This document shows positions 11,501 through 19,819 of a stretch of DNA of 64,000 nt, piece after piece. Positions within the stretch are counted from its first letter, which is position 1. Every line of letters starts with the position of its first letter. The DNA is from Nostocales cyanobacterium HT-58-2. Its GTDB lineage: Bacteria; Cyanobacteriota; Cyanobacteriia; Cyanobacteriales; Nostocaceae. The notes beneath the pieces are model-generated. The model worked only from the letters and a program-made list of their open reading frames with translations. It was not told where the DNA came from and searched no databases. The stretch spans positions 6,947,501 through 7,011,500 of the forward strand of contig CP019636.1 of assembly GCA_002163975.1 (NCBI GenBank). The letters are read 5' to 3'. Both the position numbers and the translations under genes were made by a program.

Positions 11501-12707
11501 TATTCTCTTCGGTTTGAAAATTATAGTAAATATTACCAATATGGTTGAGCACCTTAGCTACCTTAGCTTGGTCTTTCTGGGATTGGTATATTTGCAGTGC
11601 TTCTTCATATTTAGTGAGCGCCTGCTGATATCCCCCATTGCTTTTGTAAATCTTGGCAAGTTTTTCGAGTAGCTCAGTTTTCCTGACGTGATCTTTTTTT
11701 TCTTGGGCAATGCGCAATTGCTCTTGATACTTGAGAATCTCCGATGCATAAGATGCTAATTTATTTTCAACTACATTCATCACTACATCTACCTTGGTGG
11801 GGTCAGTACCAGGGTCAAGGGAAACATTCACATCTTCAAAAAATCCCAGTCTAAATACCCGCTGCAGGTCTGTTTGCAGGATTTTGCGGTTGAACACTTT
11901 TCCAGGCTTCAACTCCAGAACTCGCATAATAATCTCAAGTGGTGTATGTCCCCGAATTTGTTGTCCCTTTTGGTCTGTCTCCTGACCTTCTTGATTGCGG
12001 AAGCGAACTTGAATATCTTCCACTACCCCTTCTGCTACTTGCAGAGTTACTACTCCATTTTCAGAAACTTCCGGTGCTCCAATAACGTTCGCCAGTGAAT
12101 ACCCTTGGTCTTGATACCGCTTAGTTAAACGCTTGATGCCTTCTTGCAAGTCACGCAAGTTGAGAATTTTGCCATACTGAGCACGAAAGATTTCCTCCAC
12201 AGCACCAGTAGGTAGTACGGAGGGAACATTCGTACCAGAGTTTGCTTTTACTTGCACTTGAGTGAATATAGGGTTAGGCTTTACTTCAAACTTCACCCGT
12301 ACTCCCAATGGAGTATCTTCTGGCACTGCCTGAACATTGGAGAAGTAGCCTGTAGCAAAAATACTGTTAATATCTTCTTGTAGTTGAGAACGAGTTGATG
12401 TATGTCCTGGTTTCGTTTTGATCGCTTTGTAAACTTCATCTTCTAGTTTTCCTTCCACTCCCTTAACCACAACCTCACTAACCAGTACTTTTGGCTCTGA
12501 TTCACTAGGTTTTGATGGAGTCGGTGGTTTTTTTGGAGATGGGGTTGTAGAGGATTGCGTCAGTAATTTGGAAGAATGAGGTTGTATTTGAGGATATGCT
12601 ACTGAACCTGATAGGCAAAGAACAATAATAGACAGAACAAGACTGTAGGGAGCAATATCTAGCAATGAACTCTTTAGTAGAAAATTTTGTTTAACTATAA
12701 GAGCCAT
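8577..12707 (-). CDS. Omp85-type POTRA x3 - TPR - CHAT protease fusion
   Basis: A 1376-residue chimera. Residues 1-40 look like a signal peptide and 41-72 form a Pro/Ser linker. Residues 73-143, 146-227 and 230-314 are three POTRA domains closely resembling those of cyanobacterial Omp85/BamA (LVSEVVVKGVEG, IFATGYFSNVQAVPEDTPLG, YGKILNLRDLQEGIKRL, VAEGVVEDIQVRF, RVFRLGFFEDVNVSL). Where the beta-barrel should begin, the frame runs into TPRs (about 320-880), then a CHAT domain with His1236 (HVATHGILD), Cys1285 (VVLSGCRTGLG) and the family end (NPYYWAAFTLQGEW). If the signal works, the protease is periplasmic. It converges on the DUF928 gene two bases away. It could not assemble barrels itself. 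It might dock on Omp85 substrates or partners. Confidence 0.87.
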   Translation of the reverse strand: MALIVKQNFLLKSSLLDIAPYSLVLSIIVLCLSGSVAYPQIQPHSSKLLTQSSTTPSPKKPPTPSKPSESEPKVLVSEVVVKGVEGKLEDEVYKAIKTKPGHTSTRSQLQEDINSIFATGYFSNVQAVPEDTPLGVRVKFEVKPNPIFTQVQVKANSGTNVPSVLPTGAVEEIFRAQYGKILNLRDLQEGIKRLTKRYQDQGYSLANVIGAPEVSENGVVTLQVAEGVVEDIQVRFRNQEGQETDQKGQQIRGHTPLEIIMRVLELKPGKVFNRKILQTDLQRVFRLGFFEDVNVSLDPGTDPTKVDVVMNVVENKLASYASEILKYQEQLRIAQEKKDHVRKTELLEKLAKIYKSNGGYQQALTKYEEALQIYQSQKDQAKVAKVLNHIGNIYYNFQTEENNKRAITKYQEALQIYKSKQDLHGQAAVLNNLGNTHNTLKQYQQAINAYTQALPIFKLLNLPFWQALTLNNIALNYRELNETERSLEFHNQALLIWRQLRNNPSNPRLQSTPLAENVENGVFSFGFGASTLKGAYWSTARLNIGETLKKISFPDIRFWEVGTLFDVGTIYQSMGDYQQALYLFSDAQQLSQSLSARQILFIEGESDNSEEMVTTFFQAAPLFFNAALYSDLGITERAQDYANQIISKVHDKSESLFKSNNIPLSTLSIVNSFNYLAKLASNVGDKKGEEFTNQLVGFFNLIHLDPQSEAMMYVGFGDTYAELGKQEKALDYYKRALKWWQSKGDSTQQTNALKSIGKVLVDLGKIQQALEDYNQALTLSQKQGDKQKQGDKKTEAEILNLIGKAYDTAKQYQQALDYYNRALALSQSLENVLQEAEAHFGIARVENQQGNFTQARTEIETAIEKIESERAQTSAAEQNEKNAPLKPSNYKSYINLATYLESKQNYYDFYIDLLMQLHQRNPSAGYDVEALQASERSHARSLLAMINRANRNPQAQTNNNSNARYVELTKPSQIKEIQKQILDDDTLLLEYALGEERSYLWAVTKTNIKTYELPKRAEIEAASRQFYDFLTVPSLRIRSTKVALSGANLSKMLLGPIAQQLGNKRLLIVADGVLQYIPFGALLHPNSVSPNTGSSSTSVEPLLVNHEIINLPSASTIDMIRHNRREKRSPIKTLAILADPVLSREDERLTRKPGATHSQSKQNLSHSVGGGDIQNNTSPVVEQLYPRLPGTRKEADQILSLIPPSEQLRKFDFAASRQAVLSPELSQYRLIHVATHGILDTQKPERSGILLSVVNNQGELQRSLVSTPDTFNLKLSADLVVLSGCRTGLGKQVKGEGLIGLTGGLMYSGAKRVMVSLWSVDDKATVELMSRFYHGVLKEKLPPAKALRNAQLAMWKEQRWQNPYYWAAFTLQGEWQ

Positions 12708-13003
12708 GAATATACCTCGTTTATAATAATGCTTCTACCTTGAACGCAAAATGTTACACAAATTACGGATGACTGATTCGTTGACTACTCAGTAGCTACA
12801 GTAGCGGGTGAATACTTTTGTGCAATATCAACTCAGTAGATCCCACTCATCGGTTCCACATTAATAGCTTAAGACCATTAAAATGGTTTTGATTCTTTCT
12901 TCATCCTCTTACAAGGAATTAGGGCAATTAGCTTTAATTTCCAGCAAGTCATACGATAGATGTAGTAGCTCAGTGCATCGCACCTCTTTTGTGAAAACCA
13001 CCT

Positions 13004-14482
13004 ATGCTCACCCAAGATAAACAACAACGTAACTGGAAACCCATCCTTAAGCAATTTGAGGCTATCGTTGGCAAAAATGGTGTTGTGCAACGCCGTGAGG
13101 AACTCATCACATACGAGTGCGATGGACTCACCAGCTATCGCCAACGTCCTGCTGTGGTGGTGTTACCAAGAACGACAGAACAGGTTGCGCAAGTGGTGAA
13201 AATATGCGATCGCTACTCTGTCCCTTTCATCGCACGCGGTTCTGGTACAGGTTTATCTGGTGGAGCGTTACCAGTTGAAGATTGTGTGTTGATTGTTACC
13301 TCTTTGATGCGACAAATCCTGAAAGTTGATTTTGAAAATCAACAAGTTATCGTTCAACCGGGAGTGATAAACAGCTGGGTGACACAAACCGTGAGTGGTG
13401 CTGGATTTTACTACGCTCCTGACCCTTCTAGCCAAATCATCTGCTCAATTGGTGGTAATGTAGCAGAAAACTCTGGTGGGGTACATTGTTTAAAATACGG
13501 TGTCACAACAAACCACGTTTTAGGCTTAAAACTCGTCCTTCCTGATGGTTCAATAGTAGACGTGGGTGGACAAATTCCCGAAATGCCTGGTTATGATTTA
13601 ACAGGTCTATTTGTTGGTTCTGAAGGAACACTGGGAATTGCCACAGAAATTACTTTGCGTATTCTCAAAACTGCCGAATCAATTTGTGTGCTTTTAGCAG
13701 ACTTTACAAGTATTGAAGCTGCGGGTGCAAGTGTTTCCGATATCATCAGTGCAGGGATTATTCCTGGCGGTATGGAAATTATGGATAATCTCAGCATCAA
13801 TGCTGTTGAAGATGTAGTGGCTACGAATTGTTACCCCCGCGATGCTGCTGCTATTTTACTAGTAGAAATTGATGGTCTGGCAGTAGAAGTTGCGGCAAAT
13901 AAACAGCGTATTGCTGAGATTTGTAAAAAGAATGGTTCGAGAAATATTACCATAGCAACTGACCCAGAGCAACGCTTGAAGGTGTGGAAAGGACGGAAAG
14001 CAGCTTTTGCTGCAGCAGGTCATGTCAGTCCAGATTATTATGTGCAAGATGGTGTTATTCCGCGTACTCAGTTAGCTTATGTTCTAGAAGAAATTGAAGC
14101 ATTGAGTCAAAAATACGGGTATCGTATTGCTAACGTCTTTCATGCTGGTGATGGCAATCTTCACCCATTAATTCTGTTTGATAATTCCATTCCTGGTGAA
14201 TTAGAAAAAGTAGAAGAAGTAGGAGGAGAAATTCTTAAGCTTTGTGTCAAAGTCGGCGGTAGTATTTCTGGAGAACATGGTATCGGTGCAGACAAAAAGT
14301 GCTATATGCCGGAAATGTTTACCGCCACTGACTTAGAAACTATGCAATGGGTACGAGAAGCATTTAATCCCAAAGGTTTGGCAAATCCAGGTAAGATTTT
14401 TCCCACACCACGCACTTGTGGTGAAGCAGCAAACGCTACAGGTGAGATTGCCAAAAAGTTTGAAGAAGTGGAAAGATTTTAG
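13004..14482 (+). CDS. glcD: Glycolate oxidase/dehydrogenase FAD subunit
   Basis: FAD-linked 2-hydroxyacid dehydrogenase that oxidises photorespiratory glycolate to glyoxylate in cyanobacteria. The 492-residue protein has the FAD-binding PCMH fold (RPAVVVLPRTTEQVAQVV, ARGSGTGLSGGALP, DPSSQIICSIGGNVAENSGG, LTGLFVGSEGTLGIATE). The FAD-linked oxidase C-terminal domain follows (VFHAGDGNLHPLI, SISGEHGIGADKK, FNPKGLANPGKIFP). Length is normal for GlcD. It stands alone; glcE and glcF are not adjacent, which is usual in cyanobacteria. A rho-independent terminator follows at once. Confidence 0.93.
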   Translation: MLTQDKQQRNWKPILKQFEAIVGKNGVVQRREELITYECDGLTSYRQRPAVVVLPRTTEQVAQVVKICDRYSVPFIARGSGTGLSGGALPVEDCVLIVTSLMRQILKVDFENQQVIVQPGVINSWVTQTVSGAGFYYAPDPSSQIICSIGGNVAENSGGVHCLKYGVTTNHVLGLKLVLPDGSIVDVGGQIPEMPGYDLTGLFVGSEGTLGIATEITLRILKTAESICVLLADFTSIEAAGASVSDIISAGIIPGGMEIMDNLSINAVEDVVATNCYPRDAAAILLVEIDGLAVEVAANKQRIAEICKKNGSRNITIATDPEQRLKVWKGRKAAFAAAGHVSPDYYVQDGVIPRTQLAYVLEEIEALSQKYGYRIANVFHAGDGNLHPLILFDNSIPGELEKVEEVGGEILKLCVKVGGSISGEHGIGADKKCYMPEMFTATDLETMQWVREAFNPKGLANPGKIFPTPRTCGEAANATGEIAKKFEEVERF

Positions 14483-14496
14483 CAAGATGATGTAAT

Positions 14497-14544
14497 AGAT
14501 GTGACAGATGAATGAACAATTAATTTATCTGTTACATCTGTTTT
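14497..14544 (+). terminator. Rho-independent terminator of glcD
   Basis: AGATGTGACAGAT (14497-14509) pairs with ATCTGTTACATCT (14527-14539) with a single G-U, and GTTTT follows. It begins 15 bases after the glcD stop. Confidence 0.85.
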
Positions 14545-14934
14545 AAAAAAAGTATTTATTGCTTAATTCTAATCATTTAAAATTTTTGTAAAGATTTTAG
14601 TAAACTTGTTGAAAAAGTCATTTTTTAAGATAAAACAGTAGAAGTCAATATCTAAAACTGAAGATTTAAACACAGATTCAGTGGACAAATTATCTGTGTA
14701 CCTCTGTCAGTTTTGATAGGTTATTAGGATTTTCGTAAAAAACGCCACAAACTGTGTTTCTTAACTTCTGTATAAATAAGCTGTTACACTTTTAATTTTC
14801 ATATTATTTTGCTCTAGTCAATCATTGGAACCCCCTTCCCTTCAGTTCCCGCTGCCTTGCTATTGTGTATTTTTAATGCACAATAGCTTACAATGACTTA
14901 ATTTTTAAATGTAACTCTTGCTGTAAAAGACAAA
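14545..14934. other. AT-rich intergenic region
   Basis: 390 bases between the glcD terminator and the GH10-like gene. I find no reading frame, tRNA or repeat. A short self-pairing sequence, ATTGTGTATTTTTAATGCACAAT, breaks into ATTGTG and CACAAT arms near 14862-14884, just ahead of the next gene. Confidence 0.4.
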
Positions 14935-16173
14935 ATGAATTGGTTGACTCGCCGATTTTTCAATTATTTGGTATGTTTAGGATTGGTTATTAGTTTAATT
15001 TTATCTCCTCTATTTTCTTCCCATGTATCTTCTGAAGAAATTGGTAATAGTATTACAAAGCAAGAAATTCGTGGTGTTTGGTTAACAAATGTAAATAGTG
15101 GTGTACTGTTTGCTCCTTGGGGTATTAATCGTGCTTTAAAACAACTATCAGCACTGAAGTTTAATACAGTTTATCCTGTTGTCTGGAATCGAGGACATAC
15201 TTTTTATAGCAGCAGAATTGCCAAGAAAGAGATAGGTTTAGACTCTCAACCATTGCTAAAATTTATACGTGGTGGTGGAGATATTTTAGCAACAATCACT
15301 CAACTGAGCGCTCAAAAAAATTTGCGTGTTCTTCCCTGGTTTGAATATGGGTTTATGTTACCTTCTCATTCAACATTGGCAAAATATCATCCCGATTGGC
15401 TAACAGTGGGTCTTTCTGGTGATAAGTTAATAGAAGAAATTCCTCTGGATGTACAGACAAAAAACTCAAAGCAACAGTTTTTTAGACAGCGTTCTGTTAA
15501 AAAAGAAGTTTGGTTAAACGCCCTTCATCCTCAAGTTCAAGAGTTTATCAAATCGCTTATTCTAGAAGTCATCACTCATTATAATGTTGATGGAATTCAA
15601 CTGGATGACCATTTTGGAATGCCTGTCAAGCTTGGCTACGATTCGTTTACAATTCAACTCTACCAGCAAGAACACAAAGGCAAAGAACCTCCATCTGACC
15701 CTTTTGATTCAGAATGGATGCGTTGGCGAGCAGACAAAATAACTCATTTCATGCAAGAAATTGTTACATCTGTCAAAGCAGTTAAACCTAATGCCAAAAT
15801 ATCCCTGGCTCCTAACTCATATACTTTTGCGTATAAACATTATCTGCAAGATTGGGAAACGTGGGTCAATAGAGGTTTAGTAGACGAATTGATTTTGCAG
15901 GTGTATCGCAATGATATAAATAGTTTTCAAGTAGAACTGCAACAGAGCGCAGTGCAAAATGCTCGTCGTAAAATTCCCGTAGGAGTGGGAATATTAACCG
16001 GAACCTGGGGGAATCCAATTGACATAAAACAAATAAAAGAACAAGTTGAGATAGTGCGCGATCGCAACTTCGACGGTGTCTCGTTTTTCTATTGGGAAAG
16101 TTTGTGGGGTTATATCACCCCTGAATCACCACGACAGCGCCGCAAGGCTTTTCTTGAGATATTTTCTGCATAA
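14935..16173 (+). CDS. Exported glycoside hydrolase family 10-like protein (GHL10)
   Basis: Predicted exported TIM-barrel glycosidase. Residues 1-34 form a signal peptide or anchor ending near SHVSSEE. The barrel then shows the GHL10/DUF187 hallmarks: EIRGVWLTNVNSGVLFAPWG, FNTVYPVVWNRGH, LRVLPWFEYGF, VDGIQLDDHFGMP, WRADKITHFMQEI and DGVSFFYWESLWGY. The 412-residue length matches the family in cyanobacteria. The substrate is probably an envelope or extracellular polysaccharide, but that is not determinable here. It is followed 24 bases later by a small membrane protein gene on the same strand. Confidence 0.85.
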   Translation: MNWLTRRFFNYLVCLGLVISLILSPLFSSHVSSEEIGNSITKQEIRGVWLTNVNSGVLFAPWGINRALKQLSALKFNTVYPVVWNRGHTFYSSRIAKKEIGLDSQPLLKFIRGGGDILATITQLSAQKNLRVLPWFEYGFMLPSHSTLAKYHPDWLTVGLSGDKLIEEIPLDVQTKNSKQQFFRQRSVKKEVWLNALHPQVQEFIKSLILEVITHYNVDGIQLDDHFGMPVKLGYDSFTIQLYQQEHKGKEPPSDPFDSEWMRWRADKITHFMQEIVTSVKAVKPNAKISLAPNSYTFAYKHYLQDWETWVNRGLVDELILQVYRNDINSFQVELQQSAVQNARRKIPVGVGILTGTWGNPIDIKQIKEQVEIVRDRNFDGVSFFYWESLWGYITPESPRQRRKAFLEIFSA

Positions 16174-16197
16174 ATGAATACACCATAGAGAGATTTG

Positions 16198-16752
16198 ATG
16201 CAGTCAGTAAGATTCTCATTGCAATGGACTCTAGCCACTTTTGTTGGTTTCCTTTTAAGTTTGCTATTGATTGAAATTAGCGAGAAACCTGATATTGGAG
16301 TGATACAGGGAGCATTAGGCGGATTAGTTGTTGCATTGGTTCAAGCTTTTGTTCTTAGAGAACGCACAATAAACTCTTGGATGTGGGTGTTCTCAAGTCT
16401 TGCCGGTTGGGTGCTGATTACGAGTGGGGGTATTGGTGCTGTGGGTTGGATAGTATTCACAACCCAGGTTCTTGCTCTTAGAGTTATGTATGGAGCGCTT
16501 CTAGGAGCTATAGCCGGATTTGGGATGGGATTGGCTCATTGGTTGGCTATTAAACAAGATACCCCTTTAGCATGGCAGTGGATACTGGTGAGTTCGGTAA
16601 GTTGGGCATTTGGAGTCGCAATTGGTTCAGCAGTAGGTTTGTTGTTACACCAACTTACGCAGTTATTTTTAGGTGAAGTGATGGGGTTAGCCGTCACTTG
16701 GCTTGTGGTCAGTATCTTAACAGGAATCAATGCTCACAGGATTTTGAAGTAG
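16198..16752 (+). CDS. Small polytopic membrane protein
   Basis: Unrecognised protein of 184 residues with about five hydrophobic helices and several Gly-rich segments (GALGGLVVALVQAFVLRE, GALLGAIAGFGMGLAHWL, GVAIGSAVGLLLHQL). The repeated pattern of two-helix units suggests internal duplication. I start at the ATG at 16198, since the codon just before it (16195) is TTG. It lies 24 bases after the GH10-like gene and is probably in its operon. Similar Gly-zipper proteins are frequent in filamentous cyanobacteria; no function can be assigned. Confidence 0.7.
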   Translation: MQSVRFSLQWTLATFVGFLLSLLLIEISEKPDIGVIQGALGGLVVALVQAFVLRERTINSWMWVFSSLAGWVLITSGGIGAVGWIVFTTQVLALRVMYGALLGAIAGFGMGLAHWLAIKQDTPLAWQWILVSSVSWAFGVAIGSAVGLLLHQLTQLFLGEVMGLAVTWLVVSILTGINAHRILK

Positions 16753-17280
16753 TCACCTTCACCCAGAAACGACTGGAAACTCCTAGCCTCAACTTCTTTG
16801 CTCCGTTTTCCTTCTCGTGAAATCCTCCGAGGAAAATCGTTAAAAATTGTAAATTTTATGAGGAGTATAGTTTTTTTCTTCATGTCATATGTGCAAAAAT
16901 AAAAAATTAAAGAAATATTAAAAATCTATTTTAGTAAACCTTTCTATACCTGCAAATGCGTCTCACAGCGCTTATTCTTATGATTAGACCACAAATCTTA
17001 GGGTCAGTATTGCTTAAAAGCTTATGTGATGGACATTTGTGATACTTAATGGGCAATGCCCACACGAAAGAAAACGGCTGTAAGCTGTTTCTCAGCAGGA
17101 GTTATTCAACATAAACAAATTGATATTATTCTGTTGTTAGCAGCAAAGTTGCGATAAATATGTAACCAATCAATCAGGGCTGAACATACTTGGGTTTTGG
17201 TGCTAGGGAGCTTTTTCTATCAGTAAAACGACAATAGAGAGCGCCTAGTAGAGTCAGCAATACAAGACAGGGACTCTCGC
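16753..17280. other. Long intergenic region before the hybrid kinase
   Basis: 528 bases without a supportable gene. It contains a small hairpin, TGGGCAATGCCCA (about 17049-17061), and an AT-rich centre. The promoter of the histidine kinase at 17281 should lie here, but I cannot point to clear -35/-10 elements. Confidence 0.4.
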
Positions 17281-19686
17281 ATGAGTATCAATCCATCAGA
17301 ATCAACCGCAGAGTTAACAGAATCAACCTCTTTGTTTGAGCAACCGACAGAGCAAGATGAGACAAGTAGTCACGAACAGTTTCTCCACAGGAGCTATGAT
17401 TCTGTACAGGAATCTATCTTTGTCGTTGATGTTCTAGAAGATGGAGATTTTCAGTATGTAGGGCTAAACCCAACTCACGAAAGGTGGACGGGTATTCGTT
17501 CCGAGGATATCAGGGGCAAAAGACCAGAAGAAGTTCTTCCTAGCGACGATGCAGCAAAAGTACGTAGACATTACAGTGAGTGTGTACACTTTGGCAAAAG
17601 AATTTCTTATGAAGAATGCTTGCAATTCAATGGAATGACAACTTGGTGGTTGACAACACTAACGCCTTTGCGAGATGAAAATTCACAAATTTACCGATTG
17701 ATTGGTACTAGCACCAATATCACTGAGTGCAAGCAACCGGAAGAAAGACTGCAACATCAAACTAGACGAGAGCAACTGCTAGGCGCAACTGCCCAACGTA
17801 TTCGTCAATTTCTAGATTTAGAGACAATACTTAATGAAACAGTGACGGAACTTAGGGAGTTCTTGGCGTGCGATCGCGTCATCATCAAACGCTTTGAGCC
17901 AGATGGGAGTGGAGTTATCGTTGTGGAATCAACGACTGTACCCGGTTGTCCACTTCTGGGAACCATCATAAAAGACCCCTGTTTGACAGAAAAACATATG
18001 GAACGCTACAAGCAGGGTTACATTCAAGCAATCGAGGATATTCTTGCAGCAGGTTTGGCTCCCTGTTACATTGATTCACTTGCTTCCATGCAAGTTAGAG
18101 CTAAATTAGTAGTTCCGATTTTATTAGCACAAGATTTATGGGGTTTACTTATTGCCCAGCAGTGTCATCAACCACGTCAATGGCAGCAACCAGAAATAGA
18201 CTTACTCAGACAACTGGCAGATCAGCTGGGAACTGCCGTTCAACAATCACAACTGTATCAGCAAATAGAGCATTTCAAAGCTGAGCAACAGTTACACAAG
18301 CAAAAAGCCGAGTTGCAGTACTTAGTCAAGTTTGAATCTATAGTACATGGCATGACTGAACAAATCTGCAACAGTCTGGATGAAACTCAGGTGCTGCAAA
18401 GAACTCTTGAGGAATTAGCACACGCACTCAATGCAAATTGCTGTCAAATAGAACTGTATAGCGATGCTCCACAAGAACTCCCCCAAGGAGGCGATGAGCC
18501 GTATGGTGCCAAGCCTTTTCTTGCAGAAAAGACTTCTCCATTACAGAGCAATGCGGCAACCACAGTTTATACAGTTGGGCAACAGGACAAGGCTTATCGC
18601 TCCTCTTATCACCATATAATTGCAACTATTGCCTATGAGTACACTACTACCTTGCCTCAATGTCAAGGATTGACAAAACAGATTGCAGACTTTCCAGAAA
18701 TCTATCAGCCACTGTTACAAAAACAACCCATCCAATCAATGGAAATTGTTCCTGGATGGAACCCCAAGTTGAGTGTGCTTGCACAGATAGCTTGTCCAAT
18801 TTTCGACGCTCAGGGAATTTTAGGAAATCTGTGGGTGAAAAGACCAACACAAGTGGCGTTTGATGAATTTGAACAGAAGCTTGTACAACAAGTGGCAAAT
18901 GGATGTGCAATTGCTATTCGACGAACCAGACTTTGTGAAATTATTCAAACACAGGCTGGTGAACTAGAAACACTAGAACACTTAAAACACGAATTTCTCA
19001 GAACCCTTTCTCATGAACTACGGACACCAGTCACTAGCATTAACCTTGCTGCTCAAACTTTAGAAAGTGTTCTCAAGCAAGAAGGACTATTTGAGATAGA
19101 ACTCGTACCGCAACTATTAAATATCCTGCATAAAGAGTGTCAGCGAGAAAGCAAATTAATTAATGACCTTCTCACACTCACATATCTTGAAGCACAAGCC
19201 GAACCTTTAACCTTAATCGTCATTGACCTACAAACCTGGCTTCCTTCGATCATAGAACCTTTTCGAGAACTGATTCAGTGTCAGCAGCAGCAGCTACACT
19301 TAATGATTAATAGTGATCTCCCGCCCTTGGAGACAGACATTACCGATTTAGAGCGTATCATCACTGAGCTGTTGAACAATGCCTGCAAATTTACTTCTGC
19401 AGGGGAAGCAATCACAGTTTCAGTTTCCCAAACTGCGGGTACAGTCGTTTTCAGCGTCAGTAATTCTGGAGTTGAGATACCCACGCAAGAACTATCACAA
19501 ATCTTCGACCCATTCTACCGCATTCCCAACAATGACCCTTGGAAATACGGTGGCACAGGATTAGGGCTGGCATTAGTGCGCAAACTTGTGAAGCGCATAG
19601 GAGCTTCAATTGATGTTCAGAGTGCAGCGGGGAAAACAACATTTACTATAAAATTTCCGCAGTTTCTCAGAGTAGCGGCTGCATAA
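17281..19686 (+). CDS. PAS-GAF-GAF sensor histidine kinase, possible bilin-binding GAF
   Basis: Soluble sensor kinase of 801 residues. A PAS domain covers about 35-150 (FVVDVLEDGDFQYVGLNP, RLIGTSTNITECK). GAF1 covers about 165-325, and a coiled link leads to GAF2 (about 350-550). HisKA has phospho-acceptor His578 (FLRTLSHELRTP). HATPase_c shows NNACKF and GGTGLGLALVRKL near the end. GAF1 has the QVRAKLVVPIL and WGLLIAQQ blocks typical of cyanobacterial photoreceptor-type GAFs. Cysteines sit at both positions that bind bilin in cyanobacteriochromes: C234 (KDPCL, like a DXCF site) and C262 (APCYID, at the canonical site). There is no membrane segment and no adjacent regulator gene. Confidence 0.88.
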   Translation: MSINPSESTAELTESTSLFEQPTEQDETSSHEQFLHRSYDSVQESIFVVDVLEDGDFQYVGLNPTHERWTGIRSEDIRGKRPEEVLPSDDAAKVRRHYSECVHFGKRISYEECLQFNGMTTWWLTTLTPLRDENSQIYRLIGTSTNITECKQPEERLQHQTRREQLLGATAQRIRQFLDLETILNETVTELREFLACDRVIIKRFEPDGSGVIVVESTTVPGCPLLGTIIKDPCLTEKHMERYKQGYIQAIEDILAAGLAPCYIDSLASMQVRAKLVVPILLAQDLWGLLIAQQCHQPRQWQQPEIDLLRQLADQLGTAVQQSQLYQQIEHFKAEQQLHKQKAELQYLVKFESIVHGMTEQICNSLDETQVLQRTLEELAHALNANCCQIELYSDAPQELPQGGDEPYGAKPFLAEKTSPLQSNAATTVYTVGQQDKAYRSSYHHIIATIAYEYTTTLPQCQGLTKQIADFPEIYQPLLQKQPIQSMEIVPGWNPKLSVLAQIACPIFDAQGILGNLWVKRPTQVAFDEFEQKLVQQVANGCAIAIRRTRLCEIIQTQAGELETLEHLKHEFLRTLSHELRTPVTSINLAAQTLESVLKQEGLFEIELVPQLLNILHKECQRESKLINDLLTLTYLEAQAEPLTLIVIDLQTWLPSIIEPFRELIQCQQQQLHLMINSDLPPLETDITDLERIITELLNNACKFTSAGEAITVSVSQTAGTVVFSVSNSGVEIPTQELSQIFDPFYRIPNNDPWKYGGTGLGLALVRKLVKRIGASIDVQSAAGKTTFTIKFPQFLRVAAA

Positions 19687-19689
19687 CTC

Positions 19690-19712
19690 GTTCCCAAGCT
19701 GAGCCTGGGAAC
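19690..19712 (+). terminator. Hairpin downstream of the kinase gene
   Basis: GTTCCCA (19690-19696) pairs with TGGGAAC (19706-19712), starting four bases after the kinase stop. There is no strong T-run, so it may be a repeat-derived hairpin common in cyanobacteria that serves as a terminator. Confidence 0.55.
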
Positions 19713-19819
19713 AAGACATATAAAAAATAACTATAGAACTACTATTTGATTTGTGAACAAAATTAGGTGTCGTAGTGGCGTGACTGATGTCTCTGTTATC
19801 TCTGACGCGGGAGAGAAAC

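Noticed and set aside
8577-12707. Frameshift or assembly join creating the POTRA-TPR-CHAT fusion
   Set aside because: The frame is continuous for 1376 codons through the junction, with no stop or composition break near 11766. Only raw reads could exclude a misassembly completely.
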